Of a stretch of DNA of 64,000 nucleotides, positions 1 to 13,600 are shown in pieces. This stretch comes from Lentzea sp. NBRC 105346. Its GTDB lineage: Bacteria > Actinomycetota > Actinomycetes > Mycobacteriales > Pseudonocardiaceae. Both the position numbers and the translations under genes were made by a program. The stretch lies in assembly GCF_030269605.1 (NCBI RefSeq), contig NZ_BSTQ01000001.1, positions 952,850-1,016,849 of the forward strand. Reading direction: 5' to 3'. Under the pieces are notes generated by a model, which was not told the DNA's origin, searched no databases, and saw only the letters and a list, made by a program, of their open reading frames with translations. Numbering within the stretch: the stretch's first letter is position 1; each line of letters begins with the position of its first letter.

Positions 1-1652
1 GAACCACTGGCCTCCCCCGAAGCCACCTCACGCCCGCCGAGCAACACCGCGCGCCAAGGCAGCATCGATCGCGAGGTGAGCAACGAGAACCCGACATCCC
101 GAGGGTCCCCCTCAACACCTCGCATCCGCTCCACCTGTTCGCGCAGCGCGACCTCAGACTTCGCCGACACCAACCACGGAATCGATTCCGCCTGGCCCCC
201 CGCCAGGGGGCGCGAGGCCCCCTTCTTAAGCGTCCCACGAAGGTCTGACAGATTCGGGTCCGAAATGGAGTTATCCACAGGACAATCTTCAAGAATCACG
301 TGCGCGTTCGTGCCACTCACGCCGAACGACGAGACGGCCGCGCGACGAGGCCGGTCCGACGACGGCCACGGCTGCGCCGACGTCAGCAGCGAGATCGCAC
401 CGGACGACCAGTCGACATGCGGGGTCGGCGAGTCAACGTGCAACGTGGGCGGCAGCGCACCCGCCCGCATCGCCATCACCATCTTGATCACACCGGCAAC
501 ACCGGCAGCCGCCGATGTGTGGCCGATGTTCGACTTGAGCGAGCCGAGCCACAGCGGCGACGTGCGCTCGCGGCCGTAGGAGGCGAGCAACGCCTCCGCC
601 TCGATGGGATCGCCGAGCACCGTTCCGGTTCCGTGCGCCTCGACCACGTCGACATCAGCAGGAGACAAGCGGGCGTTCGACAATGCCGAACGGATGACGC
701 GTTCCTGCGCCGCGGCGCTGGGCGCGGTCAGTCCGTTCGAAGCGCCGTCCTGGTTGATGGCGGTGCCGCGGATGACGGCGAGCACCTGATGCCCCAGTCG
801 CCGTGCGTCTGAGAGCCGTTCCAGCAGGAGCAGACCGACGCCCTCGCTCCAGCCCGTCCCGTCGGCCGACGCGGCGAACGACTTGCACCGCCCGTCGGGC
901 GCCAGCCCGCGTTGCCGAGAGAACTCGACGAACAGGCCGGGCGTCGGCATGACCGAGACGCCGCCGACCAGCGCGAGCGAACAGTCCTGGGCGCGCAGCG
1001 ACTGCGTGGCCAGATGCAGTGCCACCAAGGAGGAGGAGCATGCCGTGTCGACCGTGACGGCGGGACCCTCCAAGCCGAACGTGTACGACAGCCGGCCGGA
1101 CGCGACTGCGGTCATGTTGCCGGACATCACGAAGCCCTCGACGGACTCCCCTGCCTCGGCCAGTCGTGGGCCGTAGTCCTGCTGGATCACGCCGACGAAC
1201 ACACCCGTCGGACTGCCCTTCAACGACGAAGGTGCGATCCCGGACCGTTCGAACGTCTCCCACGCGGTCTCCAGCAGCAGCCGCTGCTGCGGATCCATTG
1301 CCAACGCCTCGCGGGGCGAGATCCCGAACAGGCCGGCGTCGAAATCTCCGGCGTCATAGAGGAAACCGCCCTCGCGCACGTAGCTCGTGCCCGACTGGTC
1401 GGGATCGGGCGAGAACATCCCGTCCAGGTCCCAGCCGCGGTCGGTGGGGAATCCGCCGATCGCGTCGACACCGTTGGCGACGAGCTGCCACAGGTCCTCC
1501 GGAGATCGGACGCCGCCGGGGAATCGGCACGCCATGCCCACGATCGCGACCGGCTCACCGACGACCAACCGCTCATTGCGCTGGCGCAGCCGCTCGTTCT
1601 CCTTCAGGGACTCGCGCAGAGCCTCGACGAGTTCCTCGGTACTGGTGTCCAT
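1..1652 (-). CDS. Type I PKS gene C, 5' part (docking domain, KS of module 6); runs off the left edge
   Basis: This is the N-terminal 550 residues of a modular polyketide synthase that takes the chain from gene B. Residues 1-33 form an [24 protein letters not shown] coiled-coil docking helix. The KS follows at about 34-455, with an intact DTACSSSL active site and the AHGTGT and KSNIGHT histidine motifs. The rest is KS-AT linker. The ATG at 1652 lies 13 bp after the stop of gene B, with GGAG upstream. The last visible residues ([12 protein letters not shown], then REVASG) match the linker in front of the methylmalonyl-type AT of module 5 and differ from the linkers in front of the malonyl ATs. 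The missing AT may therefore be methylmalonyl-specific; that is inference. No AT, reductive domain or thioesterase of this gene is visible. Confidence 0.95.
   Translation of the reverse strand, partial: MDTSTEELVEALRESLKENERLRQRNERLVVGEPVAIVGMACRFPGGVRSPEDLWQLVANGVDAIGGFPTDRGWDLDGMFSPDPDQSGTSYVREGGFLYDAGDFDAGLFGISPREALAMDPQQRLLLETAWETFERSGIAPSSLKGSPTGVFVGVIQQDYGPRLAEAGESVEGFVMSGNMTAVASGRLSYTFGLEGPAVTVDTACSSSLVALHLATQSLRAQDCSLALVGGVSVMPTPGLFVEFSRQRGLAPDGRCKSFAASADGTGWSEGVGLLLLERLSDARRLGHQVLAVIRGTAINQDGASNGLTAPSAAAQERVIRSALSNARLSPADVDVVEAHGTGTVLGDPIEAEALLASYGRERTSPLWLGSLKSNIGHTSAAAGVAGVIKMVMAMRAGALPPTLHVDSPTPHVDWSSGAISLLTSAQPWPSSDRPRRAAVSSFGVSGTNAHVILEDCPVDNSISDPNLSDLRGTLKKGASRPLAGGQAESIPWLVSAKSEVALREQVERMRGVEGDPRDVGFSLLTSRSMLPWRAVLLGGREVASGEASG
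171..304. repeat. Palindromic in-frame KS-AT linker repeat, copy 1 (gene C)
   Basis: About 134 bp in the KS-AT linker of module 6, nearly identical to copies at 9817, 14515, 20382 and 25062. It contains the palindrome CGGAATCGATTCCG, a GGCCCCCCGCCAGGGGG hairpin, CTTCTTAAGCG, and a perfect DnaA-box-like 9-mer TTATCCACA at 271-279. It is translated in the PKS frame and gives [17 protein letters not shown] and PVDNS. Confidence 0.85.
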
Positions 1653-1665
1653 AGTGGTCTCCGGA

Positions 1666-4600
1666 TCAGGAACGGTCGTCGGACTTCTTCATCGCCATCA
1701 GCACGAGGCTTCTCGCGTCGAGCTCGTCGATCGACGTCGCGGCCGGCTCGTCAGCGGTCGGGTTCGCCAGGCGCAGCAACGAATCCAGCAACCCGGCCTC
1801 GCGCACGCGGCTCAACGGGATGGCCGCCAGCACTCGCTTGATCTCCTGGTCCTCGGCGCTCTCGACCGGCTCGGCGTTCGAGAACATCCGCACCCATAGA
1901 TGATCGGCGAGCGACACGACCGTCGGGTGGTCGAACACGGCCGCGGTCGGCAGGTCGAGCCCGGTGAGCGTGTTGAGCCGGTTTCGCAGCTCCACCACCC
2001 GCGCCGAGTCGAACCCGATCTCCTTGAACGTCCGTTGCGGGTCGACGGCGTCGGCGTTCTCGTGCCCGAGCACCGTGGCGACGTGCCCGCGCACGAGTCG
2101 CGTCAACGTGTGCTGCTGCTCGGGCTTCGACTGCCCGGCCAGCCGTTCCCGCAACGACCCGCTGCCGCCCTCGGTCCGCGCGATCCGCCGCACGCGCCGC
2201 TGCACCACCGGCAGCGCGACGGCGTCCGCCGCGGCCTGCGGTGTGCCGAGAACCACCGATCCGATCGCCGCTACCGGCAACCCGGTGGAGTCCGCTACCT
2301 CCACCGCCAGCACCCCGTCGCTGATCGTCGCGAGCCGGACCCGCACGGACGACGCGCCTTCGGCGAACAACTCGACGTCACTCCACGACAACGGCGTGCC
2401 CAGCCCGGTCGTTGCCACAGCCGCGTCGAGCAACGCCGGGTGCAGCCCGAACCTCCGTTCGTCGTCGACCGTGACCTCGACGAAGAACTCCTTGTCCCGC
2501 CGCCACATCGACTCCCCCGGCACCGCCTCCGCACCGGGCGGCGGCCATGCCGCGAGGTCGAACGACGGCTCTTCCTCACCAGGCACAACGGTCCCGCTCG
2601 CGTGGCACAACCACGAGTCGCCCGAGCGCGAGTGGATCGTGACCCGGCGTTGCCCGTGCTCGTCCGCACCACCAATAGCCACCTGCAGCCGACCGCCCGA
2701 TCGAAGTGCACTCGCGATCTCGAGCTCGCGAATCCGCCCGCACCCGACGCGGACCGCCGCCGCCATGGCGAGTTCCACGAGTTCAGCGCCGTTGAAGGCG
2801 GTGTCGAGTCGACCGGTCAGCAATACGCCACCGTCCGCCAGGTCGACCACGGAGTCGAGCAACGGATGATCGAACGGCTCGGTGGCCGGCCGCGCGGCCT
2901 CCAACCAGAACCGCTCGCGCTGGAACGCATAAGTAGGAAGGTCGACGCGCCTGGCTCCTGGGAACAGGCTCGTCCAGTCCACCGCCACACCCCGGACGTG
3001 GGCCTCTGCGAGGGACGTCAGGAACTTCGTCATGCCGCCTTCGTCGCGGCGCAGCGTCCCCACACCCAGCATCAACACCGGATGCGCACTCACCTCGATG
3101 AACGTGTCACCCTCAAGCAGCCCGACCGTCTCCGCAAACCGAACCGCCTGCCGCAGGTTGGTGTACCAATACTCGGCATCCAGCCGAGTGGTGTCGATCT
3201 TCGCGGCAGTCACCGTCGAATAGAACGGAATCTCAGCCCGGTGCGGTGTAATCCCGTCCAACGCAGCCAAGATCTCGTCCCGCAACACCTCCACATGCGG
3301 CGTGTGGGAGGCATAGTCCACCGGAACGCGCTTAGCCCGCTCATACCGAGCCAGCACCACATCCAGCCCGGCCACATCCCCCGCCACCACGGTCGATTCA
3401 GGACCATTCACCGCAGCAACAACAACACCCTCAGGCAGCTCGAGCTGCTCGACCGGCAGCGGGACCGACACCATCCCACCCCGACCAGCAATCGCCCTGA
3501 TCGCCCTACTCCGCAACGCCACCACACGCGCGCCATCAACCAACGACAACGCACCAGCCACGCATGCGGCAGCGATCTCGCCCTGCGAATGCCCGACCAC
3601 TGCGGCCGGCTCGACGCCGAACGATCGCCACACCTCGGCGAGCGACACCATCACCGCCCACAACACCGGCTGCACCACGTCAACCCGCGCGAGCGCCGCC
3701 TCATCCCCCAACGCCTCAAACAGATCCCACTCAACAAACGAACTCAACGCATCAGCACACTCACGCATCCGCGCCGCAAAAACCGGGGATTCGTCAATGA
3801 GGTCCCGCCCCATCCCCACCCACTGAGCCCCTTGACCGGGGAACACGAACACGGTTTTACCGGGATCCCCAGCAACCCCGGAAGCCACCTCACGCCCGTC
3901 GAGCAACACCGCCCGCCAAGGCAACATCGACCGCGAAGTAGCAAGCGAGTACCCGATGTCCACCGGGTCGCCAACCAGCCCCCGCACCCGCTCAACCTGA
4001 CCACGCAACGCCGCCTCGGACCTCGCCGACACCACCCACGGCACCGACTTATCCACAGACCGCTTGACGCCCCCGTTTTCTCCGTCCTCCACCACTAGAC
4101 TGGAAACCGGGGGACCCCCCAGGGGGGAGAACGAGGTCCCCACTCCAATCGTCTCACGCGGGTCCGACAGTTTCGGATCCGAAGTGGAGTTGTCCACAGG
4201 GCAATCTTCAAGAATCACGTGCGCGTTCGTGCCACTCACGCCGAACGACGACACGGCGGCACGACGAGGCCGGTCCAACGACGGCCACGGCTGAGCCGAC
4301 GTCAGCAACGACACCGAACCCGACGACCAGTCCACATGCGGCGTCGGCGAGTCCACGTGCAGAGTCGCGGGCAGCACACCCGCCCGCATCGCCATCACCA
4401 TCTTGATCACGCCGGCAACACCAGCCGCAGCCTGAGCGTGCCCGATGTTCGACTTCAACGAGCCCAACCAGAGGGGAGCCGACCGATCCTGCCCATAGGT
4501 GGCGAGCAACGCCTGGGCCTCGATCGGATCACCCAGCCGTGTTCCGGTTCCATGCGCCTCCACGGCATCGACATCCGCAGCAGTCAGACCGGCGTTCGAC

Positions 4601-7600
4601 AATGCCGAACGGATGACGCGCTCCTGGGCCAGGCCGTTCGGTGCGGTCAACCCGTTCGACGCGCCGTCCTGGTTCACCGCCGACCCGCGCACAACGGCGA
4701 GCACCGTGTGCCCGAGCCGCCGCGCGTCCGAAAGCCGTTCGAGTACCAGGAGCCCGGCGCCTTCCGCCCATCCCGTGCCGTCCGCTGAAGCCGCGAAAGC
4801 CTTGCACCGCCCGTCCGGCGCCAGCCCGCGCTGCCGGGAGAACTCGACGAAGAGACCCGGCCCGGACATCACGGTCACCCCACCGGCCAACGCCAGCGAA
4901 CACTCACCCGACCGCAACGCCTGCGCCGCCAGATGCAGCGCCACCAACGACGACGAACACGCCGTGTCAACCGTGACCGCAGGCCCCTCGAACCCGAACG
5001 TGTAGGCAATTCGTCCGGAGGCGACGCTCAAAGTGTTGCCCGCCAACAGATAGCTCTCGACATCGGCGGGCACCGAGTGCAGCCGACTGCCGTAGTCCTG
5101 TGGGATCGCACCCGCGAACACCCCGGTATCGCTGCCGCGCAGGGAAGCCGGATCGATCCCCGCCCGTTCGAACGCCTCCCACGCCGTCTCCAGCAGCAGC
5201 CGCTGCTGCGGATCCATCGCCAGGGCTTCGCGCGGGTTGATACCGAAGAACGCAGCGTCGAACCGGGCCGCATCCTCCACGAACCCACCCGAACGCACAT
5301 AGCTCGTGCCCGCGTGGTCGGGGTCGGGTGAGAACAACCGGTCCAGGTCCCAGCCACGATCAGCCGGGAACGACGACACGGCGTCCACACCATCGACGAC
5401 CAGCCGCCACAAGTCCTCCGGCGAGGCGACGCCGCCCGGATAGCGGCACGCCATCCCGATGATCACGATCGGGTCGTCGGTCGCGACAGAAGTCGTCTGC
5501 ACAGAACGAACAGTCGAAGCACCGAGCAGCGAAGACCGCACGAACTCAGCCACAGCCGTCGGCGTCGGATAGTCGAACACCAGGGTCGTCGGCAGGTTCA
5601 ACCCGGTCGCCGATGTCAGCCGGTTGCGCAACTCAACCGACGTGAGCGAGTCGAAACCGAGTTCCTTGAACGTCCGGTCGGCCTCGACCCGGCCGGACGA
5701 GCCGAGCACGGTCGCGACGTGCGCACCGATCAGGTCGAGCACCGCGCGCCGCTGATCGGCTTCGGACAGCCCGTTGATGGCGAACGACCCCACCGGGGCC
5801 TGCCGGACCGGAGTCCGCACCAGGCCGCGCAGCACCGGCGCCACCTGGGCTTGCGTGCGCAATGCGGCGAAGTCCAGCCGGACGGGCACGACGACCGGTT
5901 CGTCCATGCGCAGTGCGGCATCGAACAGCGCGAGTCCCTGCTGTTCCGACAGCGGCGCCACGCCTCCGCGACTCATGCGCGCGACCGCGGACCGGTCGAG
6001 GCCGCCGCCCATCCCGCCAGGCTGCTCCCACAGTCCCCATGCCAGCGAGACCGCCGGCAGACCGGCCGCCCGGCGGTGCTCGGCGAGTGCGTCGAGGAAC
6101 GCGTTCGCCGCGGCGTAGTTGCCCTGTCCCGGACTGCCGAGCGTGCCCGCCACGGACGAGAACAGCACGAACGAAGACACGTCACCGGCGAGCTCGTGCA
6201 GGTTCCACGCAGCGTCCACTTTGGATCGGAACACCGCATCTACTCGCTCGGGCGTCAACGACTCCACGGTCGCGTCGTCGAGCACACCGGCCGTGTGCAC
6301 GACAGCGGTGACCCGATGTGCGGCAAGCAGAGCAGCCAGAGCCGCACGGTCCGCCACATCGCACGACGAGATGGTCACCTCGGCGCCCAAGCCGGTGAGC
6401 TCGTCCTGCAGCTCGCGGGCTCCTGGCGCGTCGAGGCCGCGCCGGCTGACCAGCAGCAGGTTCCGCGCGCCGTGTTCGGCGACCAGATGCCGCGCGACCA
6501 GCGCACCGAGGCCACCCGTGCCGCCGGTGACCAGAACCGTTCCGTAGTCGGGCGAAGGAACGATCAGTACGACCTTGCCGATGTTCTTGGCCTGGCTGAG
6601 GTACCGGAACGCCTCGGGCGCGCGCCGTATGTCCCACGTCGTCACCGGCAACGGGTGGAGCACGCCGCGTTCGAACAGGTCCAGCAGCTCCCCGAGCATC
6701 TCACCGATGCGCTCGGGACCCGCGTCCATCAGGTCGAACGCCTGGTACGTCAGGTGCGGGAACTCGGCCACGACCGCGGCGGGATCGCGCACGTCCGTCT
6801 TTCCCATCTCAACGAACCGGCCACCGTCGGCGACCAGGCGCAGCGACGCATCGACGAACTCGCCCGCGAGCGAGTCGAGCACGACATCGACCTGTGGGAA
6901 CCGCTCTGCGAACTCCAGCGTCCGCGAAGACGCAATATGGTCGTCGTCGAGTCCCGTCGCACCCCACTTCGCGGGGCCGGCCGTGCCGAACACCTCGGCG
7001 CCGATGTGCCGCGCGAGCTGTGTGGCCGCCATGCCCACACCGCCTGCGGCTGCGTGCACCAGCACCGACTCGCCTGCTCGCAGCCCTGCGAGGTCGACCA
7101 GCCCGTAGTAGGCGGTCAGGAAGACGATAGGCACACCTGCGGCGTCCACAAAGGACCAGTTGTTCGGGATTCGCGCGAGCATGCGGTGATCTGTGACCGC
7201 CTGTGGCCCGAACGCGCCCTGGAACAGCCCCATGACGCGGTCGCCCGGCGCCACACCGGTCACGCCCGGTCCGACCTCGAGCACCACGCCGGCGCCCTCG
7301 ACGCCGAACTTGCCCGCGTCGCCCGGATACATGCCCAACGCGTTCAGGACGTCTCGGAAGTTCAGGCCAGCCGCCCTGACCGCGACGCGAACCTGCCCGT
7401 GCGTCAGCGGCTCGTCGGGATATTCGGCGAGCACGAGGTTCTCCAGCGTGCCTTTGCCGGTCGTGTCCAGCCGCCACGCGCCCGACGGCACCGCCAGCAC
7501 GCCACTCGCACTACCCCGTGCCAGCCGCTGCGCAAACGCATTTCCGCTGCGCAGCAACAGCTGTGGCTCATCTACCGCAGCGGCCAACGGGATCGCCGCA

Positions 7601-10600
7601 CGCGACGCCGGATCATCGTCGACGTCCAGCAGCACGATCCGTCCGGGATGCTCCGACTGCGCCGACCGCACCAGACCGCGGGCGGCGGCATGCGCCAGGC
7701 TCGCGCTGCGCGTAACGACCACGAGCCGCGAGCCGGTCGGTTCCGCCAGCCAGGCCTGCAACCGCTCCAGCACGTGACAGGTGACCTCGCGGGGATCACC
7801 CGCATCGGGATCCAGCTCCAGCAGGGCATAGTCCGTCGATGCCTGGTCCGGCAACGCGATCGGCACCTGCTCCAACCGGTACAACCCGTCGCGGGCGCGC
7901 AGCTGTTCCGCGGACACGGGCCGCGTCACGAGCGTCTCGACCTCGGCCACGGGGGCGCCGAACTCGTCCGCGACGACCAACGACAACGAATCCTCTCCGG
8001 TGCGACGGATCCGCACGCGTGCCGCCGCGGCTCCTTGCGCGTAGACGCTGACGCCGGACCACGAGAACGGCAGCCGAAGCTCACCTTGCGCGGCCATGAC
8101 GTGCAGTGCGGCGTCGAGCAGTGCCGGATGCACCGCGAATCCGTCGATCTGTTGCGGCAGTTCGACTTCGGCATAGACATCGTCACCCGCACGCCACGCC
8201 TTGCGCAGCCCGCGGAAGGACGGCCCGTACTCGTATCCCTGATCGGCGAGCTGCTCGTACAAGCCGTCGACGGGCAGCTCCTCCGCACCTTGCGGCGGCC
8301 ATGCCTTCAGCTCGAACGAAGGCGATTCGCCGTTGCTCAACGACCCCGTCGCGTGCCGCGTCCACTCACCGTCGGCGTCTTCGGCCCGCGAGTACAACGC
8401 AAGCTCATTGTCCTCCCCCACGCGCACACGGAGTTGGACTGCACCATGTTCGGGCAATACGAGTGGCTTCTCGATGGTGAGCTCGCGCACCCGTCCAAGC
8501 CCGACCTCCTGTCCGGCCCGCACGGCGAGCTCGACCATCGCCGTGCCAGGCAGCAGAACCGACCCCAGCACCGAGTGATCGGCGAGCCACGGGTGCGTCG
8601 CCAGCGACAGCCGTCCGGTGAGCAGCGTCCCGGCCGAGTCGGGCAACGACACAGCCGCCCCCAGCAGCGGATGCGCCGCAGCGGCCAGACCCGCAGAGGT
8701 CACATCCCCGACAGCCGGTGCGTCCAGCCACAACCGCCTACGCTCGAACGCATACGTCGGCAGGTCGACCTTCTTTCCACCGGGGTAGAACGCTGCCCAG
8801 TCGATGTCGGCACCGCTGACCATAAGGCGCGCCAAGGCGATTACCAGCGCCTCGTACTCGCCTTTGTTCTTCCGCTGCGTGGGGATCGCTCCCTCGACCA
8901 TGGCCGACAGCACGCCGTCCGGTCCGATCTCCACGAATGTGCAGTCGGTCAGCCTGCCGACATTGTCGGCGAACCGCACGGTCTCCCGGACGTGCCGCAC
9001 CCAGTACTCCGGGTCGGTCACGTCCCCCGATGCCGCAATCGGGATCTGCGGCTGGGCGAAGTCCAGGGTCCGCACCACCGCGCGGAACTCGTCGAGGATC
9101 GGGTCCATCAAGGGCGAGTGGAACGCGTGCGACACGCTCAGACGCTTGGTTTTGTCGAACCGTTCGGCAATGTCGAACGCCGTTCGCTCATCACCCGCGA
9201 TCACGACCGCGTCCGGCCCATTCACCGCGGCGAGCGACACTCGCTCGGTCAGATGCGGCAGCACCTCGGCCTCGGACGCCTGAATCGCGATCATCGCCCC
9301 GCCTTGCGGCAGAGCCTGCATCAAACTCGCGCGCGCACCCACCAACCTGCACGCATCATCCAGCGACAACACCCCGGCGACATGCGCCGCCGCTATTTCC
9401 CCGATCGAGTGACCGACGAGATGATCAGGCCGGATCCCCCAAGACTCGAGCAACCGGAACAGCGCCACCTCGAACGCGAAGATCGCCGGCTGCGCATACC
9501 CGGTCTGATCAACATCCAGGTCGGCAACGTCGAACCGCGACCACACATCGTCGAACGCGGCCGCGAACACCGGAAACCGCTCACACAGCTCCCGCCCCAT
9601 ACCGGCACGCTGCGAACCCTGCCCCGTGAACAAAAACGCCAGGTCGCCACCCGCCGCCACGCCCTCGGCAACGACCTCGCCATCCACCAACACAGCGCGG
9701 TGATCGAACAACGACCGCGTAGTCACCAACGAGTACCCGATGTCGACCGGATCCCCGCTCAACCCGCGCACCCGCTCAACCTGTTCGCGCAGCGCAGAGC
9801 CCGACTTGGCCGACACCAACCACGGAATCGATTCCGCCTGGCCCCCCGCCGGGGGGTGCGAGGTCCCCTTCTTAAGCGTCCCACGCGGGTCTGACAGATT
9901 CGGGTCCGAAGTGGAGTTATCCACAGGGCAATCTTCGAGAATCACGTGCGCGTTGGTGCCCGAGATGCCGAACGAGGACACTGCGGCACGTCGGGGCCGA
10001 TTCGGCGAGGGCCACTCCGCCGAGTCGGTCAGCAGTGAGACCGCGCCCGACGACCAGTCCACGTGCGGTGAAGGCTCGTCGATGTGCAGGGTGCGCGGCA
10101 GCACGCCGTGGCGCATCGCCATGACCATCTTGATCACACCGGCGACGCCGGAGGCCGCCTGCGCGTGGCCGATGTTCGACTTCAGCGAACCTAGCCACAG
10201 AGGTGAGGTGCGGTCCTGGCCGTACGTTGCCAGCAGGGCCTGGGCCTCGATCGGATCACCGAGCCGCGTTCCGGTTCCATGCGCCTCCACCACGTCGACG
10301 TCGGAAGCAGTCAGGCCTGCGTTCGACAATGCCGAACGGATGACGCGTTCTTGCGAAGGACCATGCGGCGCCGTCATGCCATTCGACGCGCCGTCCTGGT
10401 TCACCGCCGAGCCGCGCACGACGGCCAGTACCGGATAACCGAGGCGCTGAGCGTCGGATAGTCGGGCGACCAGCAGCACGCCGGCACCCTCGGACCAGCC
10501 GGTGCCGTCCGCCGAAGCGGCGAAGGACTTGCACCGGCCGTCCGGCGCAAGCCCGCGTTGGCGGGAGAACTCGACGAAAGTGTTGGGGGTCGACATCACG

Positions 10601-13600
10601 GTCACACCGCCCGCCAGCGCGAGCGTGCACTCGCCGGACCGCAGCGACTGCACCGCCAAATGCAGTGCCACCAAAGATGAAGAGCACGCCGTGTCCACCG
10701 TGACCGCCGGCCCCTCGAGCCCGAACGTGTAGGCGACGCGACCGGACACGACGCTCGGGCTGTTGCCGGTCAGCAGGTATCCCTCGAACCCTTCGGGTAT
10801 CGAGTGCAGCCGCAGCCCGTAGTCGTTGTACATGACGCCCGCGAACACACCGGTCCGGCTGCCCCGCATCGAGACCGGGTCGATGCCCGCACGTTCGAAC
10901 GCCTCCCACGAGGTCTCCAGCAGCAGCCGCTGCTGCGGATCCATCGCGGTGGCCTCGCGCTGGCTGAACCCGAAGAAGTCGGGATCGAACTGGTCGGCGT
11001 CGTGCAGGAACCCGCCTTCGCGCGTGTAGGACTTGCCGGCCCGGTCGGGATCGGGGTCATAAAGCCCGTCGACGTCCCAGCCGCGGTTGGTCGGGAATCC
11101 GCTGATCGCATCGACACCTTCGACGACCAGTCGCCAAAGGTCTTCGGGCGAAGTGACCCCACCGGGGTAGCGGCACGCCATGCCGACGATGGCGATCGGC
11201 TCGTCGCTTGTCGCCGTCACGACCGCCGCGGTCGGTGCCGACCCGGAGATCAACGTCAGCAGATGCCGTGCAAGCGCGGCCGGTGACGGATGGTCGAACC
11301 CCGCGGTCGCGGGCAGCCGCAGGCCGGTAAGGGTGTTCAGGCGATTGCGCAGCTCCACGGCCGTGAGCGAGTCGAACCCCAGAGCCTTGAACGCCTGATC
11401 GGCGTCCACCGCGTCGTGGCCGAGGACGGATGCGACCGTGGTCCGCACGAGATCGAGCACGGCCCGCGAACGCTCGCCCTCGCCGAGGGTGGCCATCCGG
11501 TCGATCCACGACGGCGCGGCGGCTCGACGGCGATGAACCCGGTTGGGCAGTCGCGCCGGGACGACCAGGGCCCGATCCGCCCCGAGTGCCGCGTCGAACA
11601 GCGCGAGGCCTTCCTCGGCAGAAAGGGGCGTCACGCCGAGCCGCGCGGCATCGGCGCCCTTGCCCATGCCGCCTTCCCACAGCCCCCACGCCAGGGAGGT
11701 CGCGGCTAGCCCGTTGGCACGCCGATGCTGTGCGAGCGCGTCGAGGAACGTGTTCGCCGCCGCGTAGTTGGCCTGTCCGGCCGTGCCGATCACCCCGGCG
11801 AGCGAGGAGAACAGCACGAACGCCTTGAGGTCGCGCGTCAGCTCGTGCAGGTGCCAGGCGCCGTCGGCCTTGGCGCGCAGCACCGTGTCGAACCGTTCGG
11901 GGGTGAGGGAGTCGATGGTGCCGTCATCGAGAACGCCCGCGATGTGCACGACCGCGGTGAGCGGATGCTCGGCGGGGATGCTCGCGAGCAGATCGGCGAC
12001 CGCATCGCGGTCCGCCACATCGCAGGGCACATAACGAACGGACGCGTCGAGCTCCAGATGTGGCGCCTCGGCCCGCCGGCCGGTGAGCAACAGATGACGA
12101 ACCCCATACCGCGCAACGAGATGGCGGGCGAACAGCCGTCCGAGGGTGCCCGTCGCACCGGTGATCAGCACGGTGCCGTCCAACTGGAGATCGGCCGATC
12201 CCGCCGCGATTCGGTTGACACGCGGCGCGTACAGCTCGCCCTCGCGCACGGCCAGCTGCGGTTCACCGCTCGCAAGCGCGGCGCCCAGCACAGCTTCGGA
12301 CAGGTCCTCGTCGGTATCGATGATCACGAGCCGGCCCGGTTGCTCCGCCTGTGCGGACCGAACCAGCCCCCACACCGGCGCGTCGACGAGGTTGGGCACG
12401 TCCTCGTCGACCACCGCGACGGCCCCGCGAGTGACGAATACCAACGGTTCGTCCGTGCTCTGGATCCGGCCCAGCACGTCCGACAAACGCGTCCTGATGT
12501 CCTCTGCGGACTCATCAACGACCGTAGCGTCCACAGTGGATTCAGACGCCTGAACCTTCACCCAGTCGACGCCGTACAGCGTTCGACGGACCGCCGAAGG
12601 CTGACGCAGTACGAATGACTCGACGGATATGACCGGTGATCCGTTCGGGTCGGTAGCCGTCAGCGTGAACGTGTCCGGCGCGGATTTCGTCAACCGCACT
12701 CGCAACGTCGTGGCACCGGTCGCGTGCAGCGTCACACCACGCCACTCGAAAGGAACCCGTAGCTCGTCGGCACCGTCCAGTGCAACCGCGTGCAACGCCG
12801 CGTCGAGGAGTGCCGGGTGGATACCGAACCGGGTGGCGTCGGACGGCAGTTCGACCTCGGCGCAGAGGTCGTCACCGTCCCGCCACGCCTTGCGCAGCCC
12901 GCGGAACGTCGGCCCGTAGTGGTAGCCAAGTGCGGCGAGGTCCTCGTAGAAGGTGCCGAGATCGATCGACGTCGCCTCGGGCCACGAGCGAGGTTCGCCG
13001 TCGTTGGTCGCGACGCCGAGGAGGCCCGTCGCGTGCTTCGTCCACGCGTTCTCGTCATCCTCGGGACGCGAGTAGATCCCGATCGAACGCTGCCCCGCGT
13101 CATCGGGCTCGCCGACCACGAGCTGCAGATGAACACCGCCGCGCTCCGGCATCGCAAGGGGCGCTTCCAGAGTCAGCTCTTCGACGCGGTCGCACCCGAC
13201 CTGGTCTCCCGCCGCCAACGCCAGTTCGACGAACGCCGTGCCGGGCAGTATGGGGGTGCCGCCGATCGCGTGGTCGGCCAGCCAGCTCTCCGTCGCGAGC
13301 GACAGCCTGCCGGTCAGCAGCAGACCATCGCCATCGGCGAGGGTCGTCTTCGCGGCGAGCAACGGGTGATCACTGCTGCCCAGTCCGAAGCCGGACGCGT
13401 CGCCGCGGGCAGCCGGCGCGTCGAGCCAGAACCGCCTGCGCTGGAACGGATAGGTCGGCAGATCGATCCGATTCGCTCCCGCGAAGAACGTCTCCCAGTC
13501 GACCGCAACACCGCGCACGTACAACTGCGCCAGCGCGGTGATCACCCCGCTGGCCTCGCCGCGGTTCTTGCGCAGCGTCGGGATGGCACCGTCGACCATC

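Noticed and set aside
5719..9894. Very long open frames on the plus strand across the PKS genes (also 16311-20009, 1900-4098 and others)
   Set aside because: They lie antisense to PKS domains with clear motifs and show the Arg/Pro/His-rich, low-complexity composition of high-GC shadow frames. No domain or ribosome site supports them.
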